NCBI GenBank assembly: GCA_036365455.1
Contig: JAWQUS010000009.1
Location: forward strand, 3,750,001 to 3,814,000
Length of the DNA: 64,000 nucleotides
Direction of reading: 5' to 3'
DNA from: Macrosoma leucophasiata
Lineage: Eukaryota; Arthropoda; Insecta; Lepidoptera; Hedylidae
The notes under the pieces were generated by a model. That model had not been told where the DNA came from. It made no database searches and saw only the letters and a list, made by a program, of their open reading frames with translations. How positions within the stretch are numbered: the stretch's first letter is position 1; every line of letters starts with the position of its first letter. Shown here one piece after another: positions 20,580-32,948 of the stretch. A program made the position numbers and the translations under genes.

Positions 20580-20954
20580 TCACTTAGAGCTCGTGTACTT
20601 GGTGACCGCCTTCGTGCCCTCGCTCACGGCGTGCTTGGCGAGCTCGCCCGGCAGTAGGAGCCTAACGGAGGTCTGCACCTCCCTGGAGGTGATCGTCGAA
20701 CGCTTGTTGTAATGGGCCAGACGGCTCGCCTCGGCTGCGATCCTCTCGAATATATCGTTCACGAACGAGTTCATGATCGACATGGCCTTACTGGATATAC
20801 CGGTGTCGGGATGCACCTGCTTGAGCACCTTGTAGATGTAAATGGCGTAGCTCTCCTTCCTCTTGTGCTTCTTCTTCTTCTTGTCGGACTTGGAGATATT
20901 CTTTTGAGCCTTGCCAGATTTCTTGGCGGCCTTACCACTTGTCTTGGGCGGCAT
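20580..20954 (-). CDS. H2B: Histone H2B (unit 2)
   Basis: 124-residue H2B identical to the unit 1 protein, with the [10 protein letters not shown] variant. Promoter uninterrupted, TATA-like box at 21091-21099. Confidence 0.97.
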   Translation of the reverse strand: MPPKTSGKAAKKSGKAQKNISKSDKKKKKHKRKESYAIYIYKVLKQVHPDTGISSKAMSIMNSFVNDIFERIAAEASRLAHYNKRSTITSREVQTSVRLLLPGELAKHAVSEGTKAVTKYTSSK

Positions 20955-21090
20955 TTTAAACGCACGAGCAATGCAACACTGTTATTAATTTAATAATACA
21001 CACACGGTACGCACGCGGCGGGCGGCGAGAGAGATGTTTACTGTACGAGAATCGAACAGTAAATGTATCCACATACCCCGAATGCCGAGG

Positions 21091-21099
21091 TTTTTATTA
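21091..21099 (-). promoter_or_regulatory. H2B TATA-like box, unit 2
   Basis: TAATAAAAA in gene sense; no insertion downstream. Confidence 0.6.
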
Positions 21100-21310
21100 C
21101 GCTACGGGTGCGCTACAAGTGGTGTTAGTAGATAGTTGAACAATGGGGATTCGGACCAATCAGAGACGAAGACGCACGCAAGCACACCTCCCCCCCTCCC
21201 TGCCTCAACGTACAGCAAGACATAATTATTATTACTAATAAAAAAAATAAAAAAAAAAAAAAAAACATGTATTTTATATACGTATCTTCTAAGAAATTAT
21301 GTCAGCCAAA

Positions 21311-21341
<31 letters not shown>

Positions 21342-21356
21342 TACCTAACACCGAAC

Positions 21357-21391
21357 GGTGCGGCGGGCGAGCGGAGCTCGCCCGCCGCACC
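21357..21391. repeat. Perfect 16-bp GC hairpin, unit 2
   Basis: Same 16-bp arms and gga loop as at 14079-14113. Confidence 0.85.
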
Positions 21392-21629
21392 CTTCGACCT
21401 AACCTGGCTAAGTCGGGGGCGCCCACGGTGCCAGTCTTGACTGCCCAAGGAGAGATTCGATTCATTATTCTACTCCCCCTAATATTACTACCTGCGCTGC
21501 TGCTGTTCTACATACCATCTGGTTTATTTAAAATGTTCAATAATATTACACTGTAATTGTTGTTGTAATTGACGGCTGCCGTTCGGAGAAACGTCTTCAT
21601 TAATTAATTACTAACATGAAACATATTGT

Positions 21630-21645
21630 GGCCCTGAAAAGGGCC
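21630..21645 (-). terminator. Histone mRNA 3' stem-loop, H2A unit 2
   Basis: GGCCCTTTTCAGGGCC in gene sense. Confidence 0.94.
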
Positions 21646-21757
21646 TTTTAACTAAGTAGGTATGTATAATTATGTTGCATTTTAAATATGTACGTATACA
21701 TACACATACATCATAAAATATACCATACCCTACGTACGTACGCTTAATAATTTAATT

Positions 21758-22141
<384 letters not shown>

Positions 22142-22225
22142 TTAATTAATGAATAAACTCACAATTACACAAGATAGCGTAACGCGCGCGCCAGCCAGCG
22201 ATTCAACGAACGATCGGCAGGGAAT

Positions 22226-22238
22226 AGATTTTTGGATT
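22226..22238. repeat. Target site duplication, left copy, family C at H2A
   Basis: agatttttggatt, repeated at 24889-24901; single in unit 1 at 14948-14960. Confidence 0.94.
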
Positions 22239-22618
22239 CAAAAAAAAAAATTCAATTTCGAATTTCTATATTTAGGTGTGATAGTTATTTACAAATCATT
22301 ACTTAAGAATAGCTTAACTAATGACAATATTGATCTTAGTTTCTAGGTATAAGAATACTTAATCCTACGACCCTATATAATGCAAATTAAATTATACAAA
22401 ACTACTTTCCCGGATATGATATTTGTGATATTTACATGTTCTTAAGTTGTTTGCTAGGAAACATAAGAAAACCTAGCTTAGTGCTATTGAGCTTAACCTA
22501 TGACTAGAGGGGAGGTGATGGATGATATTATGTACAATGAGGGAATTGTTATTATACTAACAATTGTTGGTGGGGTTGTTTGGGGTAGGAGATGTGTGGG
22601 GTGATGATGTCTAAAGAC

Positions 22619-22735
22619 GAGGGAGGGGGGGGGGGGGGGCGAGGGGAGGGGGGGGGGCTGAGGGGTGAGGGGTGAGGGCAGGGGGGCGAGGGGAGGGGGG
22701 GCTGAGGGGTGAGGGCAGGGGGGAGCGGAAGGTGT
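22619..22735. repeat. G-rich (plus strand) tract in family C 3' UTR, copy 1
   Basis: Long G runs and near-repeats of ggggtgagggcagggggg. The run lengths differ between the three family C copies. C-rich in element sense; the plus strand could form G-quadruplexes. Confidence 0.8.
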
Positions 22736-22881
22736 ATTTACAAGGAGGATGAGGGGAATGAAACACTGTCGCCTACCTTTATACAATTCAATTTTCTAAT
22801 GACTTAGCTTTATTTATTAAATATTACTCTAAACCAACTACAGGTTGGTTGTACATTCATTATGTTTTTTGTATAATTTAA

Positions 22882-24888
22882 TCATGAACTCGTGTGTGCC
22901 CGGTGAGTGTCGGGGAAGTGTTCTGATAGTTCTATAAATTTATGGTGTGGGAACGGGTATTTATAGCGCGCGAGGGATAGGCAGTACTCCGTGAGGTGTC
23001 TATTTTTGCACGTATTCCGAAGTGCCGGGTTTCCTTTTCCCTTATTGATACGCAAAAGCGTTCTGTAGAATACAGCGGACGCGTTATGTATATATTTATG
23101 TATTGGCAGAATGCCGTGTCTAGCATGAAGACGTTTTAAATTTGTTCGCGGGTGAGTCCGGTATATGATGCGTAATGCTTTATTTTGTATTGTTTGAAGG
23201 TTTTTTATATGTGTATGAGCGGCGTTGTTCCATACCGGACACGCGTAAGTTATGATAGGGCGTATGTATGACTGGTATAGTATACGTTTGTTATGAGTGG
23301 ATAAAAGGGAATTTTTATTAAATATTAGCCGTAAGGCACTCATGCCGGTGAGTGCTTTAGACTTTGTTGCATTAATGTGGGGCCTCCATTTTAGTTTGTG
23401 ATCGAGTGTTAGACCCAGGTATTTAACTTGGTTCTTCCACTCGATCGTCTGTCCGTTAATGTTTAGTCTCGGGAGTGAGCTACTTGTTATATGACGTTTA
23501 GTGAAATAAATAGCTTCGGTTTTATTTTCATTTACTTTGAGTTTCCACTTATTAAAATAATTGGTAGTGGTAAGGAGGGCTTTGTTTAGTTTGTTTTTGA
23601 TCGAGTTATGTTTTGACCCCGAAGCTAGGTAGGCAGTGTCGTCAGCATATAGGGTCAGGACAGTGCCAGGGGTTTTTGGGATGTCATTTATAAAGACTGC
23701 AAATAATTTAGGTGCTAGTATGGAGCCCTGGGGCACGCCCGCCACCACGGGGTGGGGGGGTGATAGAGCATTTTTAACTTTAACTTTAATAATTCTGTTA
23801 GTGAGGAATGATTTAATCAGCTGGCAGTATTCATAGGGAGTTTCTGCCAGTATCAGTTTGTGTATTAAGCCTTCGTGCCATACGGTGTCGAAGGCTTTTT
23901 CCAGGTCTAGTAGTACCATACCAGTGTCGTAGTTTCTGTTGGCGGAGAGTTGTACGTGCTCCACGACCCTTGCCAGTTGGTGTGTAGTTGCGTGTGACCT
24001 TCGGAAACCAAATTGTTCGTCAGGTAGACAATTTTCGATGTGTGAGTGAATTCTGTTTTGAATTAGATTTTCCAGAATTTTACTCATAGTACATAAAAGA
24101 CTAATTGGCCTGTAACTGGCCGGCAATGTGGGGTCTTTGCCTGGTTTATGAATCGGAAATATAACGGCTATTTTCCAAGTTGTGGGGAAGTACATTAATC
24201 TAAAGCAAGCTGTATAGATATTAGCTAGGTAGTCAATAGCCTTGGATGGTAAGTGTTTTAGAAGTATATTTTGGATGTCATCGTGGCCTGGGGCCTTGCG
24301 TGGTTTAATATATCTAAGTATACATCTAATCTCGCGTGAATAAACTGGCAGGGGGGCGGGGGGCCCGTGAGTGTTATTTAGCTGGCTAGTCGATTCTAGC
24401 ACTGTTGTTTCTATGTCAGGGTCGCGGTACCCAGTGGTCAAGCGATGTTGACTTTCGTAATTTGTACCTAGCGCTTCTGCTTTCTCAGCATCCGTTAGGG
24501 CCGGCCCGTTTGGAGTGTTGAAGCATGGCAGAGGTGTGTAAGTTGTTTTTAAGCGGCGCGAAAATTGCCAGAGTGAATTGTCTTTAGTATTTAGTTTTTC
24601 AACTTTATTATTCCACTCGTTGCTGGCAAGTGCTTTGATTTTAAAGTTAATTTGATTTTGGAGTGAATTAATCACATAATTAAATCGTGTGGTGTGTAGC
24701 CTTTGCCTTTGATGACGAATTTGGTTTTTTAATTTTATTAGTCGCGAGATGTGCGCAGGCAGTTTTTGTGTGGGTTTTTGTTTTAGTGTAGGGACGGAGT
24801 TAGACCTAGCCGAAGTGATGCAGTCTGTCAGTGTGTCTATTGCGCTGTCTATTTGCGCAGTCTGATTTAATGTTAGTGAACCGGGGGA
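22882..24888 (-). pseudogene. Family C ORF2 remnant (C-terminal 668 codons)
   Basis: Open frame without its own start, corresponding to residues from about 228 of the 895-residue version. The endonuclease is gone. The reverse transcriptase region is complete: KAPGHDDI, YRPISLLCTMSKILENLI, LLDLEKAFDTVW, AGVPQGSILAP and LYADDTAYLAS. No stops or frameshifts have accumulated, so the insertion is young. A GTG within this frame is not a credible start. Confidence 0.9.
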
Positions 24889-24901
24889 AGATTTTTGGAT
24901 T
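24889..24901. repeat. Target site duplication, right copy, family C at H2A
   Basis: agatttttggatt, directly followed by H2A promoter sequence tagcgtgctcacgg. Confidence 0.94.
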
Positions 24902-25296
24902 TAGCGTGCTCACGGTATTTATATGGAATGAAAGCTGAGAGAGGAGGCAGAGTAGTAGTGGGGAACGATGACCGAACGTGAAACGACACGACGCGATACG
25001 AGAGAGAAGGTGTGAACGAGACGGATGTAGGTAGGTGTATGTATTTTGTTGAGACTTGTTTTGACTTGACTTGACTTGACTCGACTCGATAGAGACTCGA
25101 TAGAATAGAATAGAACAGAACAAGAGTATGTAATAGTATGTATTTGTTTTATGTTTGATGTGTGTACATGATATTATGTTTATGACGTCATGTAGTCGGG
25201 CAGTCGGGCGGGCCGTAGCGTGTATTTTTAAAGGTGTACGCCGTAGTGGAGCAAGCAAGCAAGCAAGCAAGCAGTTAACAAACATACATACATACA

Positions 25297-25330
<34 letters not shown>

Positions 25331-25731
25331 ATGAGACCATTATATGATTATAACACCGATATATTTAGGTAGGTAGGTAGGTAGGTAGGTAGGTAGGTAA
25401 ACAAACTCGCTTATTTGTTGACTAAGAGGAATGCAGTATCAGACAGACAGACAGACAGACAGAGCAATACTATATGTTATGTTATGTATGTATGTATGTA
25501 TGTATGTAATCTTATAAAACCCCGTTAACCACCCAATCCATGACATGTTCATCATGAACTCTTACTCTACGCTCATAGGTAGGTAGGTAGGCAGGTAGGC
25601 AGGTATATATAAATGATGTGATGAGTTTATTATTATCATCACGTTAAGTTTATATTGACGTAAGCGCTCGCAGAAACTGAACATTGTAGGTAAGTACTTA
25701 ATAGATACCTACATTTCGCGATGGATATGTT
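24902..25731. other. Stranded H2A promoter and H2A-H1 spacer, unit 2
   Basis: H2A TATA box at the left end, then the same cluster of tetranucleotide repeats as unit 1. No gene is supported. Confidence 0.8.
24916..24923 (-). promoter_or_regulatory. H2A TATA box, unit 2 (cut off from H2A)
   Basis: TATAAATA in gene sense; the element's 5' end now lies 36 bp from its first base. Confidence 0.9.
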
Positions 25732-25747
25732 AGCCCTGAAAAGGGCT
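25732..25747 (-). terminator. Histone mRNA 3' stem-loop, H1 unit 2
   Basis: AGCCCTTTTCAGGGCT in gene sense. Confidence 0.93.
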
Positions 25748-25818
25748 TTTTAAACAGTGCGCGCGCGCGCGCCCGAGGCGGCGGCGACGACAGCACCACC
25801 AGAAGCAGTAGCTTAAGC

Positions 25819-25868
<50 letters not shown>

Positions 25869-25874
25869 AGCTAA

Positions 25875-26582
25875 TTACTTCTTGGCGGCGCCCGCCTTTT
25901 TAGCGGCGGGCTTGGATTTGGGCGCTGCCGCAGCCTTCTTCGGTTTGGGAGCTTTCGGTTTCTTGGTAGGAGGTTTGGCGGTTTTCTTGGCCTTCGGAGC
26001 TGCGCTCTTGGACTTGGCGGGCGTGGCGGCCTTCTTGGCGGCTGCCGGCTTCTTCTTAGCGGCGGCTGGCTTCTTCTTTGCGGCGGCCGCCTTCTTGTCC
26101 TTAGTTGCGGCGGAAGACTTCGCTTTCGATGGCGAAGCGGATGATGAAGAGGCGGCTGCGGATTTCTTGCCACCCTTGGTTGCTGCGCCGCCCTTAGCAC
26201 CTTTACCACCGGTCGGTTTCTTCGAGGCGGCGGCGGCGGCGGACTTAGACTCCAGCTTGAACGAACCGGACGCGCCCTTGCCCTTCGTCTGTATCAAAGC
26301 GCCGGATTCCACAGCACTCTTTAGATATTTTCTTATGAAAGGTGCCAGTTTCTCAGCGTCGACATCGTACTGTGCGGCTATATATTTCTTGATGGCTTGG
26401 AGCGATGATCCGCTGCGCTCTTTCAGCTCCTTGATGGCACTGTTCACCATTTCACTGGTCTTCGGGTGAGTCGGTTTCGCCTTCGGTTTTTTCGCACCAC
26501 CGGCCCCCGACGCGGAAGATTTCGGCTTCTTCGCGGGGGTCGCCGGCGCTGGAATATCGTTAGCTACGGCGGTATCGGCCAT
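25875..26582 (-). CDS. H1: Linker histone H1 (unit 2)
   Basis: 235-residue H1, same protein as unit 1; winged-helix domain at about 39-110 and Lys/Ala/Pro tail intact. Upstream sequence uninterrupted. Confidence 0.97.
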   Translation of the reverse strand: MADTAVANDIPAPATPAKKPKSSASGAGGAKKPKAKPTHPKTSEMVNSAIKELKERSGSSLQAIKKYIAAQYDVDAEKLAPFIRKYLKSAVESGALIQTKGKGASGSFKLESKSAAAAASKKPTGGKGAKGGAATKGGKKSAAASSSSASPSKAKSSAATKDKKAAAAKKKPAAAKKKPAAAKKAATPAKSKSAAPKAKKTAKPPTKKPKAPKPKKAAAAPKSKPAAKKAGAAKK

Positions 26583-27659
26583 TGTTATTCTAGATGTAAT
26601 TATAAGGCAAAAAAATTAATTAATTACACACTGACACACGCGCACGCAACACACAAGCACTAACGCGAACGAGCCAAGTATAAATTGTTGAATATTTAAA
26701 AGTAACAAGACGATATTTTTTTAGTTAGTTCTAAAAACAAACGCCAGTTAGCGCCACTGGTTAATAAGAATGAAACAACACCGTCACGAAATCCTCGATG
26801 CCGCAAGACGTTTTCTCGTACAGGCACATAAAACTTTTCACTAACACGTGTCTATTCGAAAGCTTTTTTTAAATAGAAATAATATAATTGAAGATTAAAA
26901 CGAGCATATTGCGCGATGCGCATGAGACTGGTTGAGTTTTGATAGAACACATTCAGCGCCCGATGTTGTTAGAGCGATGATATGAACGATTAAATTCTGT
27001 ACTTGTCTTCGTACGAACCGGGACTCAAGTTTAAAATGATATTTTCTCTATTTAAAATCAATTTATTCGCATTGCGGTCGCGGTATGTAAAGAGCGAAGG
27101 CCCCAACCTTATTTAGGATCGATTAACAGCCTACGTAAACCGTCCACGGGATGAATATCGAGACTCTCATGACGGAGGTCGTAAAACACGCGTCGTCAAG
27201 AAGCAAGCACGACTCCATCAAAGGGACGAGGCGAGGTAGGATAATCGAATATAGCGTCGTTCATATAACATAGAGAGATACTTATTATATTCATATATAT
27301 ATATTTATATATAAATATATATAGTTATATACAAATGGGATCAATGATGAACGCTGAAATTAACCATGATTCCCTCGCGCCTCCAGCCGCATAGTACGCG
27401 AAGCGCGAATCAACGATGAAATTTATTTATGTTTGTACTCATATTGTAATTATCGTATATGTATAATATAATTATTGTAATTATCATCATGTAACAACAA
27501 CTACCACCACCACCAACCAATCTCTATATGTTGCTGACTAAAAGGTTGTCTGGAAGAAATCGCACTTTTTGCGATAAGACCGCCTTTTGTACTATTGTTC
27601 TTTCTTTTCTTGGTTTTATAATTTTGTTTATTTTTACCTGGTGTACAATAAAGTGTATG

Positions 27660-27695
<36 letters not shown>

Positions 27696-27957
27696 TATAC
27701 ACATACATACATTATTATTATAATATACATATATTTTTTTATACTTGGCTTATAATTCTTACATCCTACGACGATCTAGCTTTGTGATTTTGTGCATGTA
27801 TCAATACACCTCGACAGATATGTATTTATTTATGTATGTATGTGTGTATGTATGTATGTATGTGCATGCATGTTATGAATTCAGAATATTTATAATAATT
27901 GACGCCTTGCATAGCGAAACTTGCATTACGTAAGATTGTATCAACTGATATATGTGC
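26583..27957. other. H1-H4 intergenic spacer between units 2 and 3
   Basis: Same length and content as 16642-18016; AT-rich, microsatellites, no gene. Confidence 0.8.
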
Positions 27958-27973
27958 GGCCCTGAAAAGGGCC
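27958..27973 (-). terminator. Histone mRNA 3' stem-loop, H4 unit 3
   Basis: GGCCCTTTTCAGGGCC in gene sense. Confidence 0.93.
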
Positions 27974-28176
27974 TTTTTGTTAAAACAATAATTGTTTCAT
28001 TTCTCCTTTAATATCCCGTTGTGTGCGTGTGGATATAGATCAATGCTTATTGTGTGTACTTGCTTGCTTGCTTGCTTATCATTCACGTGTTGTAACATTA
28101 ATAATCGATCTTCAACGCACACGCAAGAGGAAAATGAAGATGAAGAAACAACGAAAGCCACGACGAACCATCTCCT

Positions 28177-29151
<975 letters not shown>

Positions 29152-29167
29152 GGCCCTGAAAAGGGCC
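29152..29167 (-). terminator. Histone mRNA 3' stem-loop, H3 unit 3
   Basis: GGCCCTTTTCAGGGCC in gene sense. Confidence 0.94.
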
Positions 29168-29214
29168 TTTTTTTTTTGTTTAGGTAGAGGTAGGTAATAT
29201 TACCATGTACTTTT

Positions 29215-29661
<447 letters not shown>

Positions 29662-29732
29662 TTAATTAAGGAACAACGAGCCGAGTTGTTTACTAACGCG
29701 TCCGTCCAACGTACCTACGGTCGAATCTCTGA

Positions 29733-29741
29733 ACGCTTCGC

Positions 29742-29742
<1 letters not shown>
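29733..29742. repeat. Target site duplication, left copy, family B unit 3
   Basis: acgcttcgcg; partner at 35120-35129. Confidence 0.95.
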
Positions 29743-29778
<36 letters not shown>

Positions 29779-29846
29779 CGAATGGACAGTGTTACTGTTG
29801 GCAAAGTGCCTCTACAGTGTAACCGGACAAAAGAGGCGCATAGCTC

Positions 29847-32800
29847 CTATGGGAGCTCGGCCTGGATTAACGTAGTTGGCACTTCAGCGCGAGTGCCTTG
29901 CGGCCGCACTGTAGTGCCCACTGCGTGGGGAGAAGGTGGCGACGAGCCTAAGGGCACCTCCGAACGAGGTACGGGCCTCGGCTTAGGGCGTCTGCCAGGG
30001 GGGGTTAAAACTCGGCTCGGACTTGACCCGCGCACGGCAGAACGTGCGCTGGTCGTGAGAAATAAGGGTCCTCGTCGGCGCCGGCGCGGACGGTGTATCG
30101 ATGTGGTGTGTGACTGTGTGTTCAGTGTGCGGGAGTCCTCTTCTGACAGAGGGGGGTTATTGACGGTAAAATCGTCATCGGGGTCGCCAAGTACATGGCG
30201 AGGCCTTCTAGTGACCTTCCTCCGGGAAGTTGAGGGGATATTTTTAGGAATGTAGTCGCACGCTTGTACGACTAGTGGGTTCGGGTGGTGCGGTGCTTTG
30301 TCAAAGTAGCGTCGCGACGCGCACTTAAAGTAGTGAGATATCGTTGGTAACTCGAGGTCTTTATGAAGATCTATATTGCGAACGTATCGGGGCGCGCCCG
30401 TTGCGATTCGCATGAATCGGTTTTGAATCCTCTGTAGTTTATCGATATTCGTTTTACTAGTGTGCGCGAAAGCGACGCTAGCATAGGACATTATAGGACG
30501 TATACAAGCTTTGTAAATTGTCACTTTATGACGAAGTGCCATTTTACTAGCTTTTCCTATAAGTGGATAGAGGCGACCTAGTACGAAGGCCGCACGGTTT
30601 CGGACCACTTTTATGTGCTCCGCGAAAGTCATGGTGGAGTTAAATGTGACACCTAGGTATTTGACAGTTTTTTGCCATGGTATTGGCTTGTCATACATAG
30701 TAATTTCCCTTGGTCTAAGGGACGGGATGGGATGGGACTCAGTTGCGCCGCGGTAGAACACCACGGCTGCACTTTTAAGAGGATTGACGTCTATGCGCCA
30801 TAGGCGAAACCATTTTCCAAGCTTCCTGGCGGCTTTTTGGAGACGTTCAGTGGCACGATCTAAATTCCTGCCGGTCGTATATAGAGCGGTATCATCCGCG
30901 AAAAGCGCTAATTCTACCTTACGTGGGCGAGGTACATCACTAGTAAATAGTGAGTACAATAGAGGGGAGAGCGCTGAGCCTTGCGGCACACCAGCTCGAA
31001 GAGGTCGGGAAGTAGATAGGGTACCTTCTACCCTGTATCTGAATGTGCGATTTGTGAGATAATCGCTTATTAGTCTTACTAGTCGGTCGGGCACCCCTAA
31101 CCGGTAGAGCTTACAAATAAGCCCTTGGTGCCACACTTTATCAAATGCCTTGGCGACATCGAAAAAGAGGGCTGCGGTTGGATGGGGTCTTCGAAACTGG
31201 AGACCGGTCAGGATGTGCTCCGTCAGACGGTGCACTTGATGAACGCACGAGTGTTTTGGTCTAAAACCGAACTGCTCGTCCATCAGTATCTTTTTAGTGA
31301 GTGCCACTTCTTTTAATCTAGCTAGTATAAGCTTTTCGAAAATTTTGCCTAAAGTGTTAAGCAAGCTAATAGGGCGGTAACTGGACGGTTCGGTACGGGG
31401 CTTGCCCGGTTTGTGAATACCGATAACCGTTGCCGCTTTCCAGATGTTCGGAAATGCGCAGTTACTTAATAGTACATTGTAAATGCAGACGAGTAAGTAT
31501 AATAATGCGGGGGAGAGATGTTTAACCATTTTATTGGTAATACCATCTTCCCCGGGAGATTTTTTACTATGTAAATGGTGCACTATCTCCGTGACTTCCT
31601 CTAGGGTGACAGGGGGGATCGGATCGCCATCAGGGGGACGAGACAGTGCGGTCTCTACTTCCCTTTCCACCTCTTTGCGGTGTTTGGCATTTATTGGCGC
31701 TGTACTTGGTGTACATTGCGCTTCCAGACTGTCAGCTAAGCATTCGGCTTTTTCTGAGTCGTCAAACGCAGGTACGTTTGTATTGGGACGGTTTAGGGGG
31801 GGCATGGTATTAAATACGTCGACCCCGATATATCGAGCAAAGCCCCAGTAAGCCTGGTGGCCCGGCTCGAGTTCGGACGTCTTTTTCCCCCACTGATCGT
31901 TGCGGATCTCGGTCATGCGCTCTTTAACCTCTCTTTCGAGGGAGCGCAATGTCCTCCGGCACTCTTCGGTGGGGTACGTATCGTATGCTCTGATGGCGGC
32001 TCTTTTTTCCGTGATCAGCTCTCTGACATCCTCCGGGAGCTCCCAGCGACGATCGTTCGCCACTACGATCTCCCTTGAGCAGTCTTTGACGACTGTCTGG
32101 ATGTGAGCAGTCACTAAATCAATAGCAGAGTTAGCGTCGTCTAGCGACTCTATATTGTCGGGGATTTGGTCAAGGAGTGGGGAGCTGGTGGCCTCAAAGG
32201 CGTCTCCCAGTCTTCCCCAGTCAATGATGGTCTTGGTCTTAGGGACCGCCGCCTCAGGCTGACCCAAGTGGATCAAAACTGGCCTGTGATCTGAGTCCAG
32301 GTCGTGTATGGTTTCAATGGAACGAAGGGTTAGCGTAACCCCCTTCAGAACAGAAATATCTAATACATCGGGTCTACAATTTATATTATATGGATAATGA
32401 GTAGGCTCTATTGGTCCACAAATTTCATAATTAAAGACGTCAGTCAGTCCGTCTAGCTTTCGACCGTTACTATTGGTGACGGCAGAGTTCCAACGTGTAT
32501 GCTTACTGTTTAGGTCGCCGCCTATGAATACGGCGCTACCTAGATCGAATAGAGCCTCCAGGTCGTCTCTGAGGATTGTCTTTAGTGGGCTTAGGTAAGC
32601 CGACACTATGACTAACGGACTGTGACCTGTCATTGCTATCTTACACACTGAGGCCTCGATATTCTCCAATTGTGGAGTTTCGAGGGGAACACAGTGTAGG
32701 CTATTTTTGTAATAAATGATGGTCCCACCGCCGCGTTTATTTAACCTATCGTTCCGCACCGAACGATAGTTCGCGATCTTAGGGGTGCTTCTAGCCGGAG

Positions 32801-32948
32801 CTAAGAATGTTTCCTGTATTAGGAAGACATCTATCTCATGTGACTGCGCAAACTCCCTGACCTGATCTAGTTGACGACTCAGGCCGTTTGCGTTAAATAT
32901 AGCGAGACTTAATGCTCGCGGTTTACACCTACAAGTGGACTTATCCAT
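29847..32948 (-). CDS. Family B ORF2, endonuclease/reverse transcriptase (1033 aa, copy 2)
   Basis: Identical protein to copy 1, with all endonuclease residues (Glu46, Asp145, Asp220/His221) and the RT catalytic Asp597 and FADD intact. The start overlaps the ORF1 stop by ATGGATAA. Confidence 0.95.
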   Translation of the reverse strand: MDKSTCRCKPRALSLAIFNANGLSRQLDQVREFAQSHEIDVFLIQETFLAPARSTPKIANYRSVRNDRLNKRGGGTIIYYKNSLHCVPLETPQLENIEASVCKIAMTGHSPLVIVSAYLSPLKTILRDDLEALFDLGSAVFIGGDLNSKHTRWNSAVTNSNGRKLDGLTDVFNYEICGPIEPTHYPYNINCRPDVLDISVLKGVTLTLRSIETIHDLDSDHRPVLIHLGQPEAAVPKTKTIIDWGRLGDAFEATSSPLLDQIPDNIESLDDANSAIDLVTAHIQTVVKDCSREIVVANDRRWELPEDVRELITEKRAAIRAYDTYPTEECRRTLRSLEREVKERMTEIRNDQWGKKTSELEPGHQAYWGFARYIGVDVFNTMPPLNRPNTNVPAFDDSEKAECLADSLEAQCTPSTAPINAKHRKEVEREVETALSRPPDGDPIPPVTLEEVTEIVHHLHSKKSPGEDGITNKMVKHLSPALLYLLVCIYNVLLSNCAFPNIWKAATVIGIHKPGKPRTEPSSYRPISLLNTLGKIFEKLILARLKEVALTKKILMDEQFGFRPKHSCVHQVHRLTEHILTGLQFRRPHPTAALFFDVAKAFDKVWHQGLICKLYRLGVPDRLVRLISDYLTNRTFRYRVEGTLSTSRPLRAGVPQGSALSPLLYSLFTSDVPRPRKVELALFADDTALYTTGRNLDRATERLQKAARKLGKWFRLWRIDVNPLKSAAVVFYRGATESHPIPSLRPREITMYDKPIPWQKTVKYLGVTFNSTMTFAEHIKVVRNRAAFVLGRLYPLIGKASKMALRHKVTIYKACIRPIMSYASVAFAHTSKTNIDKLQRIQNRFMRIATGAPRYVRNIDLHKDLELPTISHYFKCASRRYFDKAPHHPNPLVVQACDYIPKNIPSTSRRKVTRRPRHVLGDPDDDFTVNNPPLSEEDSRTLNTQSHTTSIHRPRRRRRGPLFLTTSARSAVRGSSPSRVLTPPGRRPKPRPVPRSEVPLGSSPPSPHAVGTTVRPQGTRAEVPTTLIQAELP

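Larger units (their letters stand above)
20955..21629. other. H2B-H2A intergenic region, unit 2
   Basis: Same content as unit 1: H2B promoter, A-rich runs, GC hairpin, AT-rich end. No gene is supported. Confidence 0.8.
22239..24888 (-). mobile_element. Family C retrotransposon, 5'-truncated copy in the H2A core promoter
   Basis: 2,650 bp with a 13-bp target duplication. It matches the 3' half of the full-length family C copies and stops where they continue with tgggagggtg, so it is a normal 5' truncation from incomplete reverse transcription. The 3' junction lies 22 bp from the first base of the H2A TATA box, the same register as at H3 and H4. One extra c (22239) separates the duplication from the terminal A run. 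The sense strand ends in oligo(T), not poly(A). Confidence 0.94.

Noticed and set aside
22493..22786. 97-codon Pro-rich minus-strand frame after family C ORF2
   Set aside because: Product of the C-rich 3' UTR tract; it shifts between copies as run lengths change.
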